A program made the translations under genes and the position numbers. Shown in pieces: positions 1-6,761 of a stretch of DNA of 15,738 nt. The DNA comes from Pseudomonas_S sp047607345 (GTDB taxonomy: Bacteria > Pseudomonadota > Gammaproteobacteria > Xanthomonadales > Xanthomonadaceae). The DNA is taken from positions 1 through 15,738 of the forward strand of contig JASGDF010000164.1 in assembly GCA_047607345.1 (NCBI GenBank). The letters are read 5' to 3'. Under the pieces are notes generated by a model. That model worked only from the letters and a program-made list of their open reading frames with translations. It made no database searches and was not told the origin of the DNA. Position 1 is the first letter of the stretch; the number at the start of each line of letters is the position of its first letter.

Positions 1-1423
1 CGGCATGCAGCCAGCCGCGCAGCCGCTCCAGCGCGGCGGCGTCGAGCGCGGCGGCCTCGGCCAGCGGCGCGCTGGCGAGCAGGTCGAGGATCTCGTGCAG
101 GCCGAAGCGCGCGATCGGCAGCTTGAGCAGGGTCAGGAACACCTCGGCCAGCGGCTCGCTGGCCAGCGGGCTGGCGTCGGCCAGCGCGTACGGCAGCGCG
201 TCGTCGCTGCCGTGGGTGCCGAACACCGCGTCCAGGTACGGCACGTACGGGTCGATGTCCGGGGCCAGCACCGCGATCTCGCGCGGCTGCAGCGGCGGGT
301 CGAAGCGCGGATCGTCGAGCAGCGCGCGCAGCTGATCGTGCAGCACCTGCAGCTCGCGCAGGCGGGTGTGGCAGGCGTGCACCTGCAGGCTGGGGTCGTG
401 CAGGTCCGGCGCGGACAGCACCGGCGCCGGAGCGCGGCGGTGGAACAGGTCGCTCTGCATCCGCCGCAGCAGGCTGTCGCCGAGCCCGGGCCGGGCCGGG
501 TCGAACGGATCGGCGTAGACCGCGACCTCGGCCAGCGGGTGCACCACCTCGTGGTCGCCGATCAGCGCCATGAAGTCGCGCCCGGCCGCGCCCCAGGCCT
601 GCAGCAGCGGGTTCTCCTGGACCTGGTCGGCGAACAGCGCGACCGCCCCGCCCTCACGGCGGCGCTGCCACAGCGTCTGCAGGTCGCCCCAGTAGCCCTG
701 GGTCGGCGTGGGCAGATAGAAGTGCAGCGTGCCCACCCGCGCCTGGGTGGCGAGCACCCGCAGCACGTCCGGGGAGACGTTGAGCACCGCGAACGCGAAC
801 AGCCGCGGCGGCAGCCCCTGCGGCCGCGGCCCGTCGGCCCGCGCGAAGCGGTCCAGGTACTGGCCGATGCGGCGCGCGCGGTAGCCATGGCCGGCGGCGA
901 TCGCGCGCCACAGCCGTGCCTGCGGGTCGTGCGGGTCGGCGCCGGCCTCCCAGCGCAGCAGCCAGTCGCGGCGCCAGGCCTGGTACTTCTCGAACACCCC
1001 GGCCAGCTCGCCGGCCAGCGCCCACGGCTTGAGCGGGTCGCCGTCGGCCAGGTAGCCAGCCAGCGGCGCCAGTGCCGGGTCGCCGCCGAGGTCGGCGCGC
1101 AACGCGGCGTACAGCCGCCACTGGGTGCTGGCCTGGTCCAGTTCGTCCAGGGAAGGCGATGCGCCCGCGGGCGGGTTGGCGTCCAGCGCGCGGGTGACGA
1201 ACTCGCCCGGGGTCAGGAACTCGAGGTTGGCGGCCACGCCGTGCGCGTGCGCCAGGGTGGACTGCAGCCAGCGCCGCATCGCCACCTGCGGGATCAGCAC
1301 GATGTCCGGGGCCAGCAGCGGCGCGCCCTCGGCCGGACGCCGCAGCTCCTCGGCCAGCAGCGCGGCCAGTAGGTCCAGGGCGTTGGAGGGGTAGAGGCGG
1401 AAATCGGGTGCAGCGTCAGGCAT
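1..1423 (-). CDS. recC: RecC, exodeoxyribonuclease V gamma subunit (3' end beyond window)
   Basis: RecC is the non-catalytic nuclease/helicase-fold subunit of RecBCD. It splits the DNA duplex and recognises Chi during double-strand break repair. The frame starts with ATG at 1423 and stays open to base 1, giving about 474 residues of a protein usually about 1,100 long, so the C-terminal part lies outside the window. The N-terminus reads LYPSNALDLLAALLAEEL, the RecC counterpart of E. coli 'VYHSNRLDVLEALM'. It is followed by an IVLIPQ...MRRWLQ segment and later by LPPRLFAFAVLNVSPDVL and YWGDLQ, which match the E. coli 'LPPRVFICGISALPP' and 'YYWGDI' blocks. These place it confidently in the RecC N-terminal helicase-like domain. 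recB and recD are expected further left but cannot be seen. Upstream there is no clear Shine-Dalgarno. An in-window competitor ATG at 1431 is in another frame. Confidence 0.93.
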   Translation of the reverse strand, partial: MPDAAPDFRLYPSNALDLLAALLAEELRRPAEGAPLLAPDIVLIPQVAMRRWLQSTLAHAHGVAANLEFLTPGEFVTRALDANPPAGASPSLDELDQASTQWRLYAALRADLGGDPALAPLAGYLADGDPLKPWALAGELAGVFEKYQAWRRDWLLRWEAGADPHDPQARLWRAIAAGHGYRARRIGQYLDRFARADGPRPQGLPPRLFAFAVLNVSPDVLRVLATQARVGTLHFYLPTPTQGYWGDLQTLWQRRREGGAVALFADQVQENPLLQAWGAAGRDFMALIGDHEVVHPLAEVAVYADPFDPARPGLGDSLLRRMQSDLFHRRAPAPVLSAPDLHDPSLQVHACHTRLRELQVLHDQLRALLDDPRFDPPLQPREIAVLAPDIDPYVPYLDAVFGTHGSDDALPYALADASPLASEPLAEVFLTLLKLPIARFGLHEILDLLASAPLAEAAALDAAALERLRGWLHA

Positions 1424-1473
1424 TCCGCCATAGTGCCGCAGCCAGGTCGCAGGCGATAAGACCGCTGTGATCC

Positions 1474-1541
1474 TGTGGGAGGGACTTCAGTCCCGACGGG
1501 CTTTCCCGGTAGCGCCCGTCGGGACTGAAGTCCCTCCCACA
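1474..1541. repeat. Perfect 27-bp inverted repeat, paired REP-like element
   Basis: Bases 1474-1500 are the exact reverse complement of 1515-1541, with a 14-base spacer at 1501-1514. Each arm is itself a small hairpin (gggact-tc-agtccc), so the whole looks like two head-to-head REP units. A single arm with two substitutions recurs at 8719-8751. It lies between divergent recC and mlaF. I recognise the 'gggacttcagtccc' core as a type common between genes in Xanthomonadaceae, but this was not searched. Confidence 0.85.
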
Positions 1542-1643
1542 ACCCTCGCTGCTCGTGGCCCCGCCCGGTCCGGACGACACTGTCCCGCCGGACCCGGTAG
1601 GCGCCCCGCCGCCGTCCATGTCAGAATACTGGACCGCCCAGTT

Positions 1644-1671
1644 CTGAAAAATTCAGTCTGACTGAGTTCAG
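1644..1671. promoter_or_regulatory. Overlapping dyads upstream of the mla operon (candidate operator)
   Basis: The palindrome ctgaa-aaa-ttcag (1644-1656) overlaps the palindrome cagtc-t-gactg (1654-1664), and a third ttcag follows at 1667-1671. The stretch is visibly more AT-rich than its surroundings and lies 38-65 bases before the first possible mlaF start (GTG at 1709). This makes it a candidate regulatory site for mla, recC or both. No convincing sigma70 -35/-10 pair was found, and no regulator can be named. Confidence 0.35.
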
Positions 1672-1717
1672 CCGCTGGACGCGACCCTTTCACGTTGATT
1701 TTCCGTTAGTGGCGGCG

Positions 1718-2512
1718 ATGACGGCTTCCCAATCCCCTGTCGTGCAGTTGTCCGGCGTCCGCATCGAGCGTGGCGGGCGCACGATCCTGCGCGACGTCTC
1801 GCTGGCGGTGCCGCGCGGCGGCATCACCGCGGTGCTGGGTCCGTCGGGCAGCGGCAAGTCCACCTTGCTGGCGGCGCTGACCGGTGAGCTGCGCCCGGTG
1901 GCCGGCGAGGTCCGGCTGTTCGGCCAGCCGATCCCGACCGCGCCGCGCGCGCTGCTGGAGACCCGCCGCAACGTCGGCGTACTGCTGCAGGGCAACGGCC
2001 TGCTGACCGACCTGAGCGTGGCCGAGAACGTGGCGCTGCCGCTGCGCACCCACACCCGGCTGCCGAGGCCGCTGATCGCGCGGCTGGTGCAGATGAAGCT
2101 GCACGCGGTCGGCCTGCTGGCCGCCGCCGACGCCTGGCCGCGCGAGCTGTCCGGCGGCATGGCCCGGCGCGTGGCACTGGCCCGCGCGCTGGCGCTGGAC
2201 CCGCCGCTGATGATCTACGACGAGCCGCTGACCGGGCTGGACCCGATCGCCTCCGGCGTGATCATGAGCCTGATCCAGCGCCTCAACCACAGCCTGGGCC
2301 TGACCAGCATCATCGTCAGCCACCACGTCCACGAGACCCTGCCGGTCTGCGACCAGGCGGTGGTGATCGCCAACGCCGGCATCGTGTTCTCCGGCACCCC
2401 GGCGCAGCTGGAGGCCAGCACCGACCCGCTGGTACGGCAGTTCCTGCACGGCCAGCCGGACGGCCCGATCCCGTTCGACGCCGCCCCGCGCGCGGCCAGG
2501 AGCGCTGCCTGA
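1718..2512 (+). CDS. mlaF: MlaF, ATP-binding protein of the Mla phospholipid transporter
   Basis: This is the cytoplasmic ATPase that drives the MlaFEDB inner-membrane complex in phospholipid traffic, preserving outer-membrane lipid asymmetry. From the ATG at 1718 it is 264 residues. An in-frame GTG at 1709 would add three residues. Neither start has a strong Shine-Dalgarno. In the ATG numbering the Walker A motif GPSGSGKST is at 41-49, the Q-loop glutamine is near 91 in LLQGNGLLTD, the signature LSGGMARR is at 144-151, Walker B LMIYDEP is at 164-170, and the H-loop is in SHH near 201-203. The C-terminal block VRQFLHGQPDGPIPF matches the MlaF-specific tail (E. coli VRQFLDGIADGPVPF), separating it from generic ABC ATPases. 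The stop overlaps the mlaE start by one base (TGATG), suggesting coupled translation. It is the first gene of the operon. Confidence 0.96.
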   Translation: MTASQSPVVQLSGVRIERGGRTILRDVSLAVPRGGITAVLGPSGSGKSTLLAALTGELRPVAGEVRLFGQPIPTAPRALLETRRNVGVLLQGNGLLTDLSVAENVALPLRTHTRLPRPLIARLVQMKLHAVGLLAAADAWPRELSGGMARRVALARALALDPPLMIYDEPLTGLDPIASGVIMSLIQRLNHSLGLTSIIVSHHVHETLPVCDQAVVIANAGIVFSGTPAQLEASTDPLVRQFLHGQPDGPIPFDAAPRAARSAA

Positions 2513-3261
2513 TGGCCTTCGCCGAATCGATCCGCGCGCTCGGCCGCGCCGGCCTGTTCTCGCTGACCGTGGCGCGCGGCTCGCTGCCAACCAGAGACTT
2601 CCTGGCCGAGCTGGCCCGCGAGATCTACAAGATCGGCGCGCGCTCGCTGCCGATCATCGCCGTCGGCGGCGCCTTCGTCGGGCTGGTGCTGACCCTGCAG
2701 GGCTACCGCACGCTGACCACCTTCGGCGCCGGCGACGCATTGTCCACGCTGCTGGGGCTGTCGCTGTACCGCGAGCTGGCGCCGGTGCTGACCGCGCTGC
2801 TGTTCATCGGCCGCGCCGGCAGCTCGATCGCCGCCGAGCTGGGGCTGATGCGCGCCACCGACCAGATCAAGGCGCTGGAGCTGATGGCGATCGACCCGGT
2901 CGCCAAAGCGGTGGCGCCGCGCTTCTGGGCGGCGGTGCTGACCGTGCCGCTGCTGACCGCGGTGTTCTGCTCGTTGGCGATCACCGGCGGCTACTTCGAG
3001 GCCGTGCACGCGCTGGGCGTGGACAACGGCACGTTCTGGTCGGGCCTGCGCAACAGCGTGGACCTGTGGGACGACTTCGGGGTGGCGCTGCTCAAGTCGG
3101 CGATCTTCGGCGGCACCGCCGCGCTGGTCGCCGCCTACGTCGGCTTCCACGCCGAGCCGACCATCGAGGGCACCTCGGTGGCAACCACCCGCGCGGTGGT
3201 CAACGCCTCGCTGCTGGTGCTGATGTTCAATTTCGTTCTTTCCGCCCTGTTGTTTCGATGA
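2512..3261 (+). CDS. mlaE: MlaE, permease of the Mla phospholipid transporter
   Basis: This is the integral inner-membrane subunit that forms the lipid pathway with MlaD above and MlaF below. It is 249 residues with an amphipathic N-terminal interface helix, then about five hydrophobic segments (roughly 47-65, 88-108, 135-160, 192-212 and 226-247). The conserved permease loop runs from RELAPVLTALLFIGRAGSS to IKALELMAIDP (residues 87-129), the signature of MlaE/PF02405 and the surface contacted by MlaF. Length is close to E. coli MlaE (260). The start ATG shares its A with the mlaF stop, so translation is probably coupled. Downstream, 105 non-coding bases separate it from mlaD, unlike the other junctions in this operon. 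Confidence 0.96.
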   Translation: MAFAESIRALGRAGLFSLTVARGSLPTRDFLAELAREIYKIGARSLPIIAVGGAFVGLVLTLQGYRTLTTFGAGDALSTLLGLSLYRELAPVLTALLFIGRAGSSIAAELGLMRATDQIKALELMAIDPVAKAVAPRFWAAVLTVPLLTAVFCSLAITGGYFEAVHALGVDNGTFWSGLRNSVDLWDDFGVALLKSAIFGGTAALVAAYVGFHAEPTIEGTSVATTRAVVNASLLVLMFNFVLSALLFR

Positions 3262-3280
3262 TGCGAATCCCTCGCAAAAG

Positions 3281-3300
3281 CCCGCACATCCATGTGCGGG
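3281..3300. repeat. Hairpin in the mlaE-mlaD gap
   Basis: Bases 3281-3289 (cccgcacat) are the exact reverse complement of 3292-3300, leaving a two-base centre. There is no T-run after it on the + strand, so it is not an obvious rightward terminator. A second ten-base palindrome, ccgacgtcgg, lies at 3325-3334. Together they occupy the only sizeable gap in the mla operon. They could be an RNA processing or stabilising site, a partial attenuator, or a dispersed repeat with a 'catccatg' centre. Confidence 0.6.
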
Positions 3301-3366
3301 GTCCTAATGAAAAACCCGCTTCGACCGACGTCGGCGCGGCGGCTACATCAAGAGTGAGATAACCCC

Positions 3367-3912
3367 ATGGCCATGCGTGGACCACGACTCGAATTCGCCG
3401 TCGGTGCCTTCCTGCTGCTGACCCTGGCCTCGCTGCTGGTGCTGGCGGTGGCTTCGACCAACCAGCGCTGGGGCCTGGGCCGCAGCGAGTACGACCTGAG
3501 CGCCCGCTTCAGCCAGATCGGCCAGCTGCGCAAGCAGGCGCCGGTACGCATCGGCGGGGTCAACATCGGCCAGGTCAGCGACATCCGGCTGGACCCGAAG
3601 ACCTTCGAGTCGGTGGTCACGCTGACCCTGGACGACAAGTACAAGGACCTGCCCGCCGACACCTCCGCCGGGATTTTCACCAGCGGCCTGCTCGGCGAGA
3701 GCTACATCGGCCTGCAGCCCGGTGGCGACCCCGACGTGCTCAAGCCCGGCGACCAGATCGCCTTCACCCAGCCGGCGGTGGACCTGATCCAGCTGGTCGG
3801 CAAGTACATGTTCAGTGGCGGCGGGGATAAATCCGGCAATGAGGCCGGGGCAGGCCAGGCACCCGCCGCGCCCCAGCCGACCCCGCCTTCTCCCACGGAG
3901 CCACAGAAATGA
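3367..3912 (+). CDS. mlaD: MlaD, MCE-domain phospholipid-binding protein
   Basis: MlaD is anchored in the inner membrane and forms the hexameric ring through which phospholipid passes between MlaC and MlaE. It is 181 residues, close to E. coli MlaD (183). A single N-terminal transmembrane helix spans about 10-30. The MCE domain runs about 41-118, with PVRIGGVNIGQVSDIRLDPKTF and the family-typical TSGLLGESYIGLQPGG at 105-120. A Pro/Ala/Gly-rich tail from about 155 follows, as in other MlaD proteins. ATG at 3367 is preceded by a weak gtgag eight bases upstream. A second in-frame ATG at 3373 would remove two residues. Its end overlaps mlaC by four bases (ATGA). Confidence 0.95.
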   Translation: MAMRGPRLEFAVGAFLLLTLASLLVLAVASTNQRWGLGRSEYDLSARFSQIGQLRKQAPVRIGGVNIGQVSDIRLDPKTFESVVTLTLDDKYKDLPADTSAGIFTSGLLGESYIGLQPGGDPDVLKPGDQIAFTQPAVDLIQLVGKYMFSGGGDKSGNEAGAGQAPAAPQPTPPSPTEPQK

Positions 3913-4574
3913 AGACCCCGCTGTTTTCCGCCATCCTGGCCACCGCCCTGTTCGCCGCCGCCCCCGCTGCGGTGTTCGCCCAGGCCGCGCCGGCCGCGAG
4001 CGCCGGCCAGAGCCAGGGTGTGGCCACCAAGACCGTGATCGACGCCAGCAGCCGGGTGCTGACCACGCTGCAGACCCGCCGCGCCGAGTTCAAGCAGAAC
4101 CCGGCCGCGCTGCGCCAGTTCATCGACACCGAGCTGAATCGCCTGTTCGACCGCGACTACGCCGCGCGCCTGGTGCTGGGCGTGCACGGCCGCGGCGCCT
4201 CCGAGGCCGACATCAAGCAGTTCGCCGACGCGATGGCCGACAGCCTGATGCAACGCTACGGCTCGGCGCTGCTGAACTTCGACGGCAAGCCCAGCTTCCG
4301 CGGCAAGTCCGAGACCGCGCTGCCGGGCAACCGCGGCGTGAAGGTCTCCACCGAGCTGCTGCGCCAGGGCGACGACCCGACCCCGGTCGAATACCTGATG
4401 CGCAACGTCAACGGCCAGTGGAAGATCTTCGACGTGATCATCGAAGGCATCTCCTACGTGCAGACCTTCCGCAACCAGTTCGACACCCCGCTGCGCCAGA
4501 AGGGCATCGCCGAGGTCGCCAAGGAGCTGCACAACGGCAGCCTGACCACGCAGCCGGCCAATGATGGCAAGTGA
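3909..4574 (+). CDS. mlaC: MlaC, periplasmic phospholipid carrier
   Basis: MlaC shuttles phospholipid across the periplasm between the outer-membrane MlaA complex and MlaD. It is 221 residues, similar to E. coli MlaC (211). It begins with a Sec signal peptide, a hydrophobic stretch at about 5-20 with likely cleavage after AVFA at residue 24. The mature part has the MlaC/Ttg2D pattern: early KTVIDASSRVLTTL, then FIDTELNRLFDRDYAARLVLG, RYGSALLNFDG, and a C-terminal NGQWKIFDVIIEGISYVQTFRNQF block. The last motif (W-x-x-x-D-V-x-x-E-G-x-S) is especially typical. The start overlaps the mlaD stop by four bases and the end overlaps mlaB by 14, so translation of D, C and B is probably coupled. Confidence 0.96.
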   Translation: MKTPLFSAILATALFAAAPAAVFAQAAPAASAGQSQGVATKTVIDASSRVLTTLQTRRAEFKQNPAALRQFIDTELNRLFDRDYAARLVLGVHGRGASEADIKQFADAMADSLMQRYGSALLNFDGKPSFRGKSETALPGNRGVKVSTELLRQGDDPTPVEYLMRNVNGQWKIFDVIIEGISYVQTFRNQFDTPLRQKGIAEVAKELHNGSLTTQPANDGK

Positions 4575-4866
4575 TCTGGCCACGCTGCGGCGCGACGGCG
4601 ACGCGCTGGTGGCTGCCGGCGCGCTCGACCGCGCCGCGGCCACCGCGCTGTGGCCGCAGCTGCCGGGCCTGCTGGACGGCGCCGCACGGCTGGACCTGAA
4701 CGGCGTCACCCGCCTGGATAGCGCCGGGCTGGCACTGCTGGCCGAGGCCGCCGCGCAGCTGCACGCGCGTCTGGGCGGCGCGGACGCCGTGACCGGCACG
4801 CCGCCCGGCCTGGAGGACCTGCGGGCCGCCTACCGGCTCTCGCCGGACCTGGATTTCCAAGCTTGA
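4561..4866 (+). CDS. mlaB: MlaB, STAS-domain subunit of the Mla complex
   Basis: MlaB is a small cytoplasmic STAS protein that binds MlaF and is needed for assembly and activity of the MlaFEDB ATPase. This one is 101 residues, a normal STAS length (E. coli MlaB 97). The characteristic strand-helix motif LDLNGVTRLDSAGLALLAEA sits at 44-63, with Ser54 in the position of the conserved Ser/Thr after Asp. Two adjacent ATG codons (4561, 4564) are possible starts. The first overlaps mlaC by 14 bases and the second by 11. The sequence away from the STAS motif is Ala-rich and weakly conserved, so the call rests on the motif plus position between mlaC and mlaA. Confidence 0.9.
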   Translation: MMASDLATLRRDGDALVAAGALDRAAATALWPQLPGLLDGAARLDLNGVTRLDSAGLALLAEAAAQLHARLGGADAVTGTPPGLEDLRAAYRLSPDLDFQA

Positions 4867-4877
4867 TCGGAACCGCC

Positions 4878-5876
4878 ATGAAGCTCACTCGCTCACTCGC
4901 CCTCGTTCCGCTGCTAGTACTGCTGGCGGCCTGCGCCGGACAGGCGCCGAAGTCTTCGGCACCCGAGCCGGCCCCGGTCGCCGCAGCGGAGGTTGCGGCG
5001 CCAGCCGCCGAACCGGCTGCGGCTGCCGAACCAGCACCCGCGGCCGTAGCGCCGGAGGCCACGGCCACCGCGACCACCAGTGCCGACGACGCGGGCACCG
5101 GCGCGCCCACCGGCGCCGAGGACGACTACGCCGCGTTGTACGGCGGGCCGACGCCGAGTGCGTCGGCCGGCGCCGCGCCGGCGGCAGTCGCCTACGACCC
5201 TTGGGAGCGCTACAACCGCGGCGTGCACCGCTTCAACCTGGTAGTGGACAAGTACTTCGCGCACCCGGTGGCGACCACCTACGCCACCATCGTGCCCAGC
5301 GTCGCGCGCCTGGGCGTCAGCAACTTCTTCGACAACCTGAAGTCGCCGGTGACGCTGGTCAACCAGTTGCTGCAGGGCCATCCGGTGAAGGCGCTGCAGA
5401 CCCTGGGCCGGTTCGCGTTGAACAGCACGATCGGCTTCGCCGGCCTGTTCGACCCGGCCACCTCGGTCGGCATCCCGCGCGGCAGCGAGGACTTCGGCCA
5501 GACTCTGGCGGTGTGGGGTTGGCGCAACTCGCGCTACTTCGAGCTGCCGTTCTTCGGCCCGCGCACGCTGCGCGACACCTTCGGCCTGGCCGGCGACATG
5601 CCGCTCTCGCTGCTGCGCCAGATCGAGGACGACAAGATCCGCTACGGCCTGACCGGCCTGCAACTGGTCAACACCCGTGCCAACCTGCTGTCGCTGGACG
5701 ACATGCGCAACCAGGCCCCTGACGAATACGCGCTGGTCCGCGATGCCTGGATGCAGCGCCGCGACTACCAGATCCAGCAGGACCTGCGCCACAGGAAGGG
5801 CGAAGCCGAACAGGAGCTGCCGGACTACATGCGCCAGGACACCACCGTCCCGGTCGAGGGCGTGCCACTGCGCTGA
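4878..5876 (+). CDS. mlaA: MlaA (VacJ), outer-membrane lipoprotein of the Mla system
   Basis: MlaA removes mislocalised phospholipid from the outer leaflet of the outer membrane and hands it to MlaC. I prefer the ATG at 4878 (332 residues) over an in-frame TTG at 4863. It begins a clean lipoprotein signal (MKLTRSLALVPLLVLLAAC) with lipobox LAAC and lipidated Cys19. An Ala/Pro/Glu-rich linker follows at about 20-105. The conserved domain starts at YDPWERYNRGVHRFN (106) and includes VSNFFDNLKSPVTLVNQLLQ, RFALNSTIGFAGLFDPA, EDFGQTLAVWG and the FFGPRTLRDTFG block, all standard for MlaA/PF04333. E. coli MlaA has 251 residues and lacks the long linker. In E. coli mlaA is unlinked to mlaFEDCB, whereas here it closes the operon. 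A strong terminator follows 26 bases after the stop. Confidence 0.96.
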   Translation: MKLTRSLALVPLLVLLAACAGQAPKSSAPEPAPVAAAEVAAPAAEPAAAAEPAPAAVAPEATATATTSADDAGTGAPTGAEDDYAALYGGPTPSASAGAAPAAVAYDPWERYNRGVHRFNLVVDKYFAHPVATTYATIVPSVARLGVSNFFDNLKSPVTLVNQLLQGHPVKALQTLGRFALNSTIGFAGLFDPATSVGIPRGSEDFGQTLAVWGWRNSRYFELPFFGPRTLRDTFGLAGDMPLSLLRQIEDDKIRYGLTGLQLVNTRANLLSLDDMRNQAPDEYALVRDAWMQRRDYQIQQDLRHRKGEAEQELPDYMRQDTTVPVEGVPLR

Positions 5877-5901
5877 GCGGCGGCGCAATCCTGCGAAAAG
5901 C

Positions 5902-5931
5902 AAAGGCCCGGGAGCGATCCCGGGCCTTTTT
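5902..5931 (+). terminator. Intrinsic terminator of the mla operon
   Basis: A perfect 12-bp stem (5902-5913 with 5918-5929) closes on a gcga tetraloop. It is GC-rich at the core and runs directly into five T residues (5927-5931). It starts 26 bases after the mlaA stop. The A-rich left arm also makes it a plausible terminator for the leftward direction, but no leftward gene ends here. Confidence 0.9.
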
Positions 5932-5952
5932 GTTGGTCGCATCAAAACCGAT

Positions 5953-5982
5953 CGTCGCCCCCGCGCGCAGGCGGGGGTGACG
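5953..5982. repeat. Palindrome between convergent mlaA and peroxidase genes
   Basis: Bases 5953-5964 pair with 5971-5982 as a 12-bp stem with one G-T wobble and a six-base loop. The outer 'gtc...gac' and the C-rich core resemble the units at 8785 and 13193-13318, suggesting one dispersed intergenic family. It may help end leftward transcription from the peroxidase gene, although no T-run follows. Confidence 0.6.
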
Positions 5983-5992
5983 AGGTTCAAGA

Positions 5993-6535
5993 TCAGCCCA
6001 GCGCGGCGTCGATCGCCTCGCGCAGGCGCGGATCGTCGGCAGCCACGTCCGGCGCGAAACGGCCGATCACCTGGCCATCCCTCCCGACCAGGAACTTCTC
6101 GAAGTTCCACAGCACCGCCGGCGCGGGATTCGGCTCGACCCCGAAGCCGCCCAGGCGCTCGCGGAACGGGCCGTCGCCAGTGGCCTGCGGCTGCGCGGCG
6201 GTCAGCGCGCGATACAGCGGATGGGCCTGCTCGCCGGTCACCGCGATCTTGGCGAACAGCGGGAAGCTGACGTCGTAGGTCAGCGAACAGAACTGCTTGA
6301 TCTCGGCCTCGCTGCCCGGCTCCTGGCCCTTGAAGTCGTTGGCCGGGAAGCCGAGCACCTCCAGGCCGGCCTCGCGCTTTTCGCGGTAGAGCTGTTCGAG
6401 GCCTTCGTACTGCTTGGTCAGGCCGCACTTGGAGGCGACGTTGACCAGCAGCAGCACCTTGCCGGCGTGGTCGGCGAGCGTGGCCGCGTCGCCGTCGATG
6501 GTGGTCAGCGGGATGGACTGGATCGGCGTGGACAC
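5993..6535 (-). CDS. btuE: BtuE-type glutathione/thioredoxin peroxidase
   Basis: This thiol peroxidase reduces hydrogen peroxide and organic hydroperoxides with thioredoxin or glutathione. The start is taken as GTG at 6535 (180 residues) because AGGAG lies five bases upstream. A longer frame from ATG 6598 adds a 21-residue N-terminus that lacks family similarity. The peroxidatic cysteine is Cys37 in NVASKCGLT, the catalytic Gln71 is in LGFPANDFKGQEPG, and Trp143-Asn144 are in LWNFEKFLVGRDG. This is the usual Cys-Gln-Trp-Asn set of non-selenium GPx. Cys83 (IKQFC) is a candidate resolving cysteine for a thioredoxin-dependent enzyme. Length and C-terminus closely follow E. coli BtuE (183). It is convergent with mlaA and stands alone. 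Confidence 0.92.
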   Translation of the reverse strand: MSTPIQSIPLTTIDGDAATLADHAGKVLLLVNVASKCGLTKQYEGLEQLYREKREAGLEVLGFPANDFKGQEPGSEAEIKQFCSLTYDVSFPLFAKIAVTGEQAHPLYRALTAAQPQATGDGPFRERLGGFGVEPNPAPAVLWNFEKFLVGRDGQVIGRFAPDVAADDPRLREAIDAALG

Positions 6536-6540
6536 GGGGA

Positions 6541-6545
6541 CTCCT
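6541..6545 (-). promoter_or_regulatory. Ribosome binding site that fixes the peroxidase start
   Basis: AGGAG on the minus strand stands five bases before GTG 6535. No comparable site precedes the upstream ATG at 6598, so this decides in favour of the GTG start. Confidence 0.7.
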
Positions 6546-6726
6546 GGGATTCGGGAAAGGAACCACAGGATAGCGGCAGACGCGGGCCGCGGCGCCAACC
6601 TCCCCGGCGGCGTCGATAGCGGTTTGGCATCAGCTCATCGTGGTTCGCGCACAGGCGGGCGGCGGCCGCGAGGACCGACCATCCAGCGGCTTTCGCGCCG
6701 ACCGTCGCGCAAATCGCCGGGCTCGC

Positions 6727-6746
6727 GCCCCCGCCTGCGCGGGAGC
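6727..6746. repeat. Small cccgc/gcggg palindrome downstream of rmuC
   Basis: cccgc (6730-6734) pairs with gcggg (6739-6743) around ctgc, extended by two more pairs after one mismatch (6727-6728 with 6745-6746). It lies 15 bases past the rmuC stop, in the 226-base gap before the peroxidase gene, in which I see no other gene. It belongs to the same look-alike group as 8785 and 10961. It could contribute to ending rmuC transcription, but no T-run follows. Confidence 0.45.
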
Positions 6747-6761
6747 GGCGGTCGAGGACGC

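Noticed and set aside
5..1372. 455-codon open frame on the + strand
   Set aside because: Antisense to recC. The translation is Gln/Arg/Val-rich low complexity, as expected opposite a high-GC gene, and recC on the other strand has clear family motifs.
3281..3300. Hairpin in mlaE-mlaD gap as a rightward terminator
   Set aside because: No T-run follows on the + strand. On the minus strand a short T-run follows, but there is no leftward gene for it to end.
4914..6566. 550-codon open frame on the - strand spanning mlaA and the peroxidase gene
   Set aside because: It is antisense to mlaA, crosses the terminator, and is out of frame with the true peroxidase gene.
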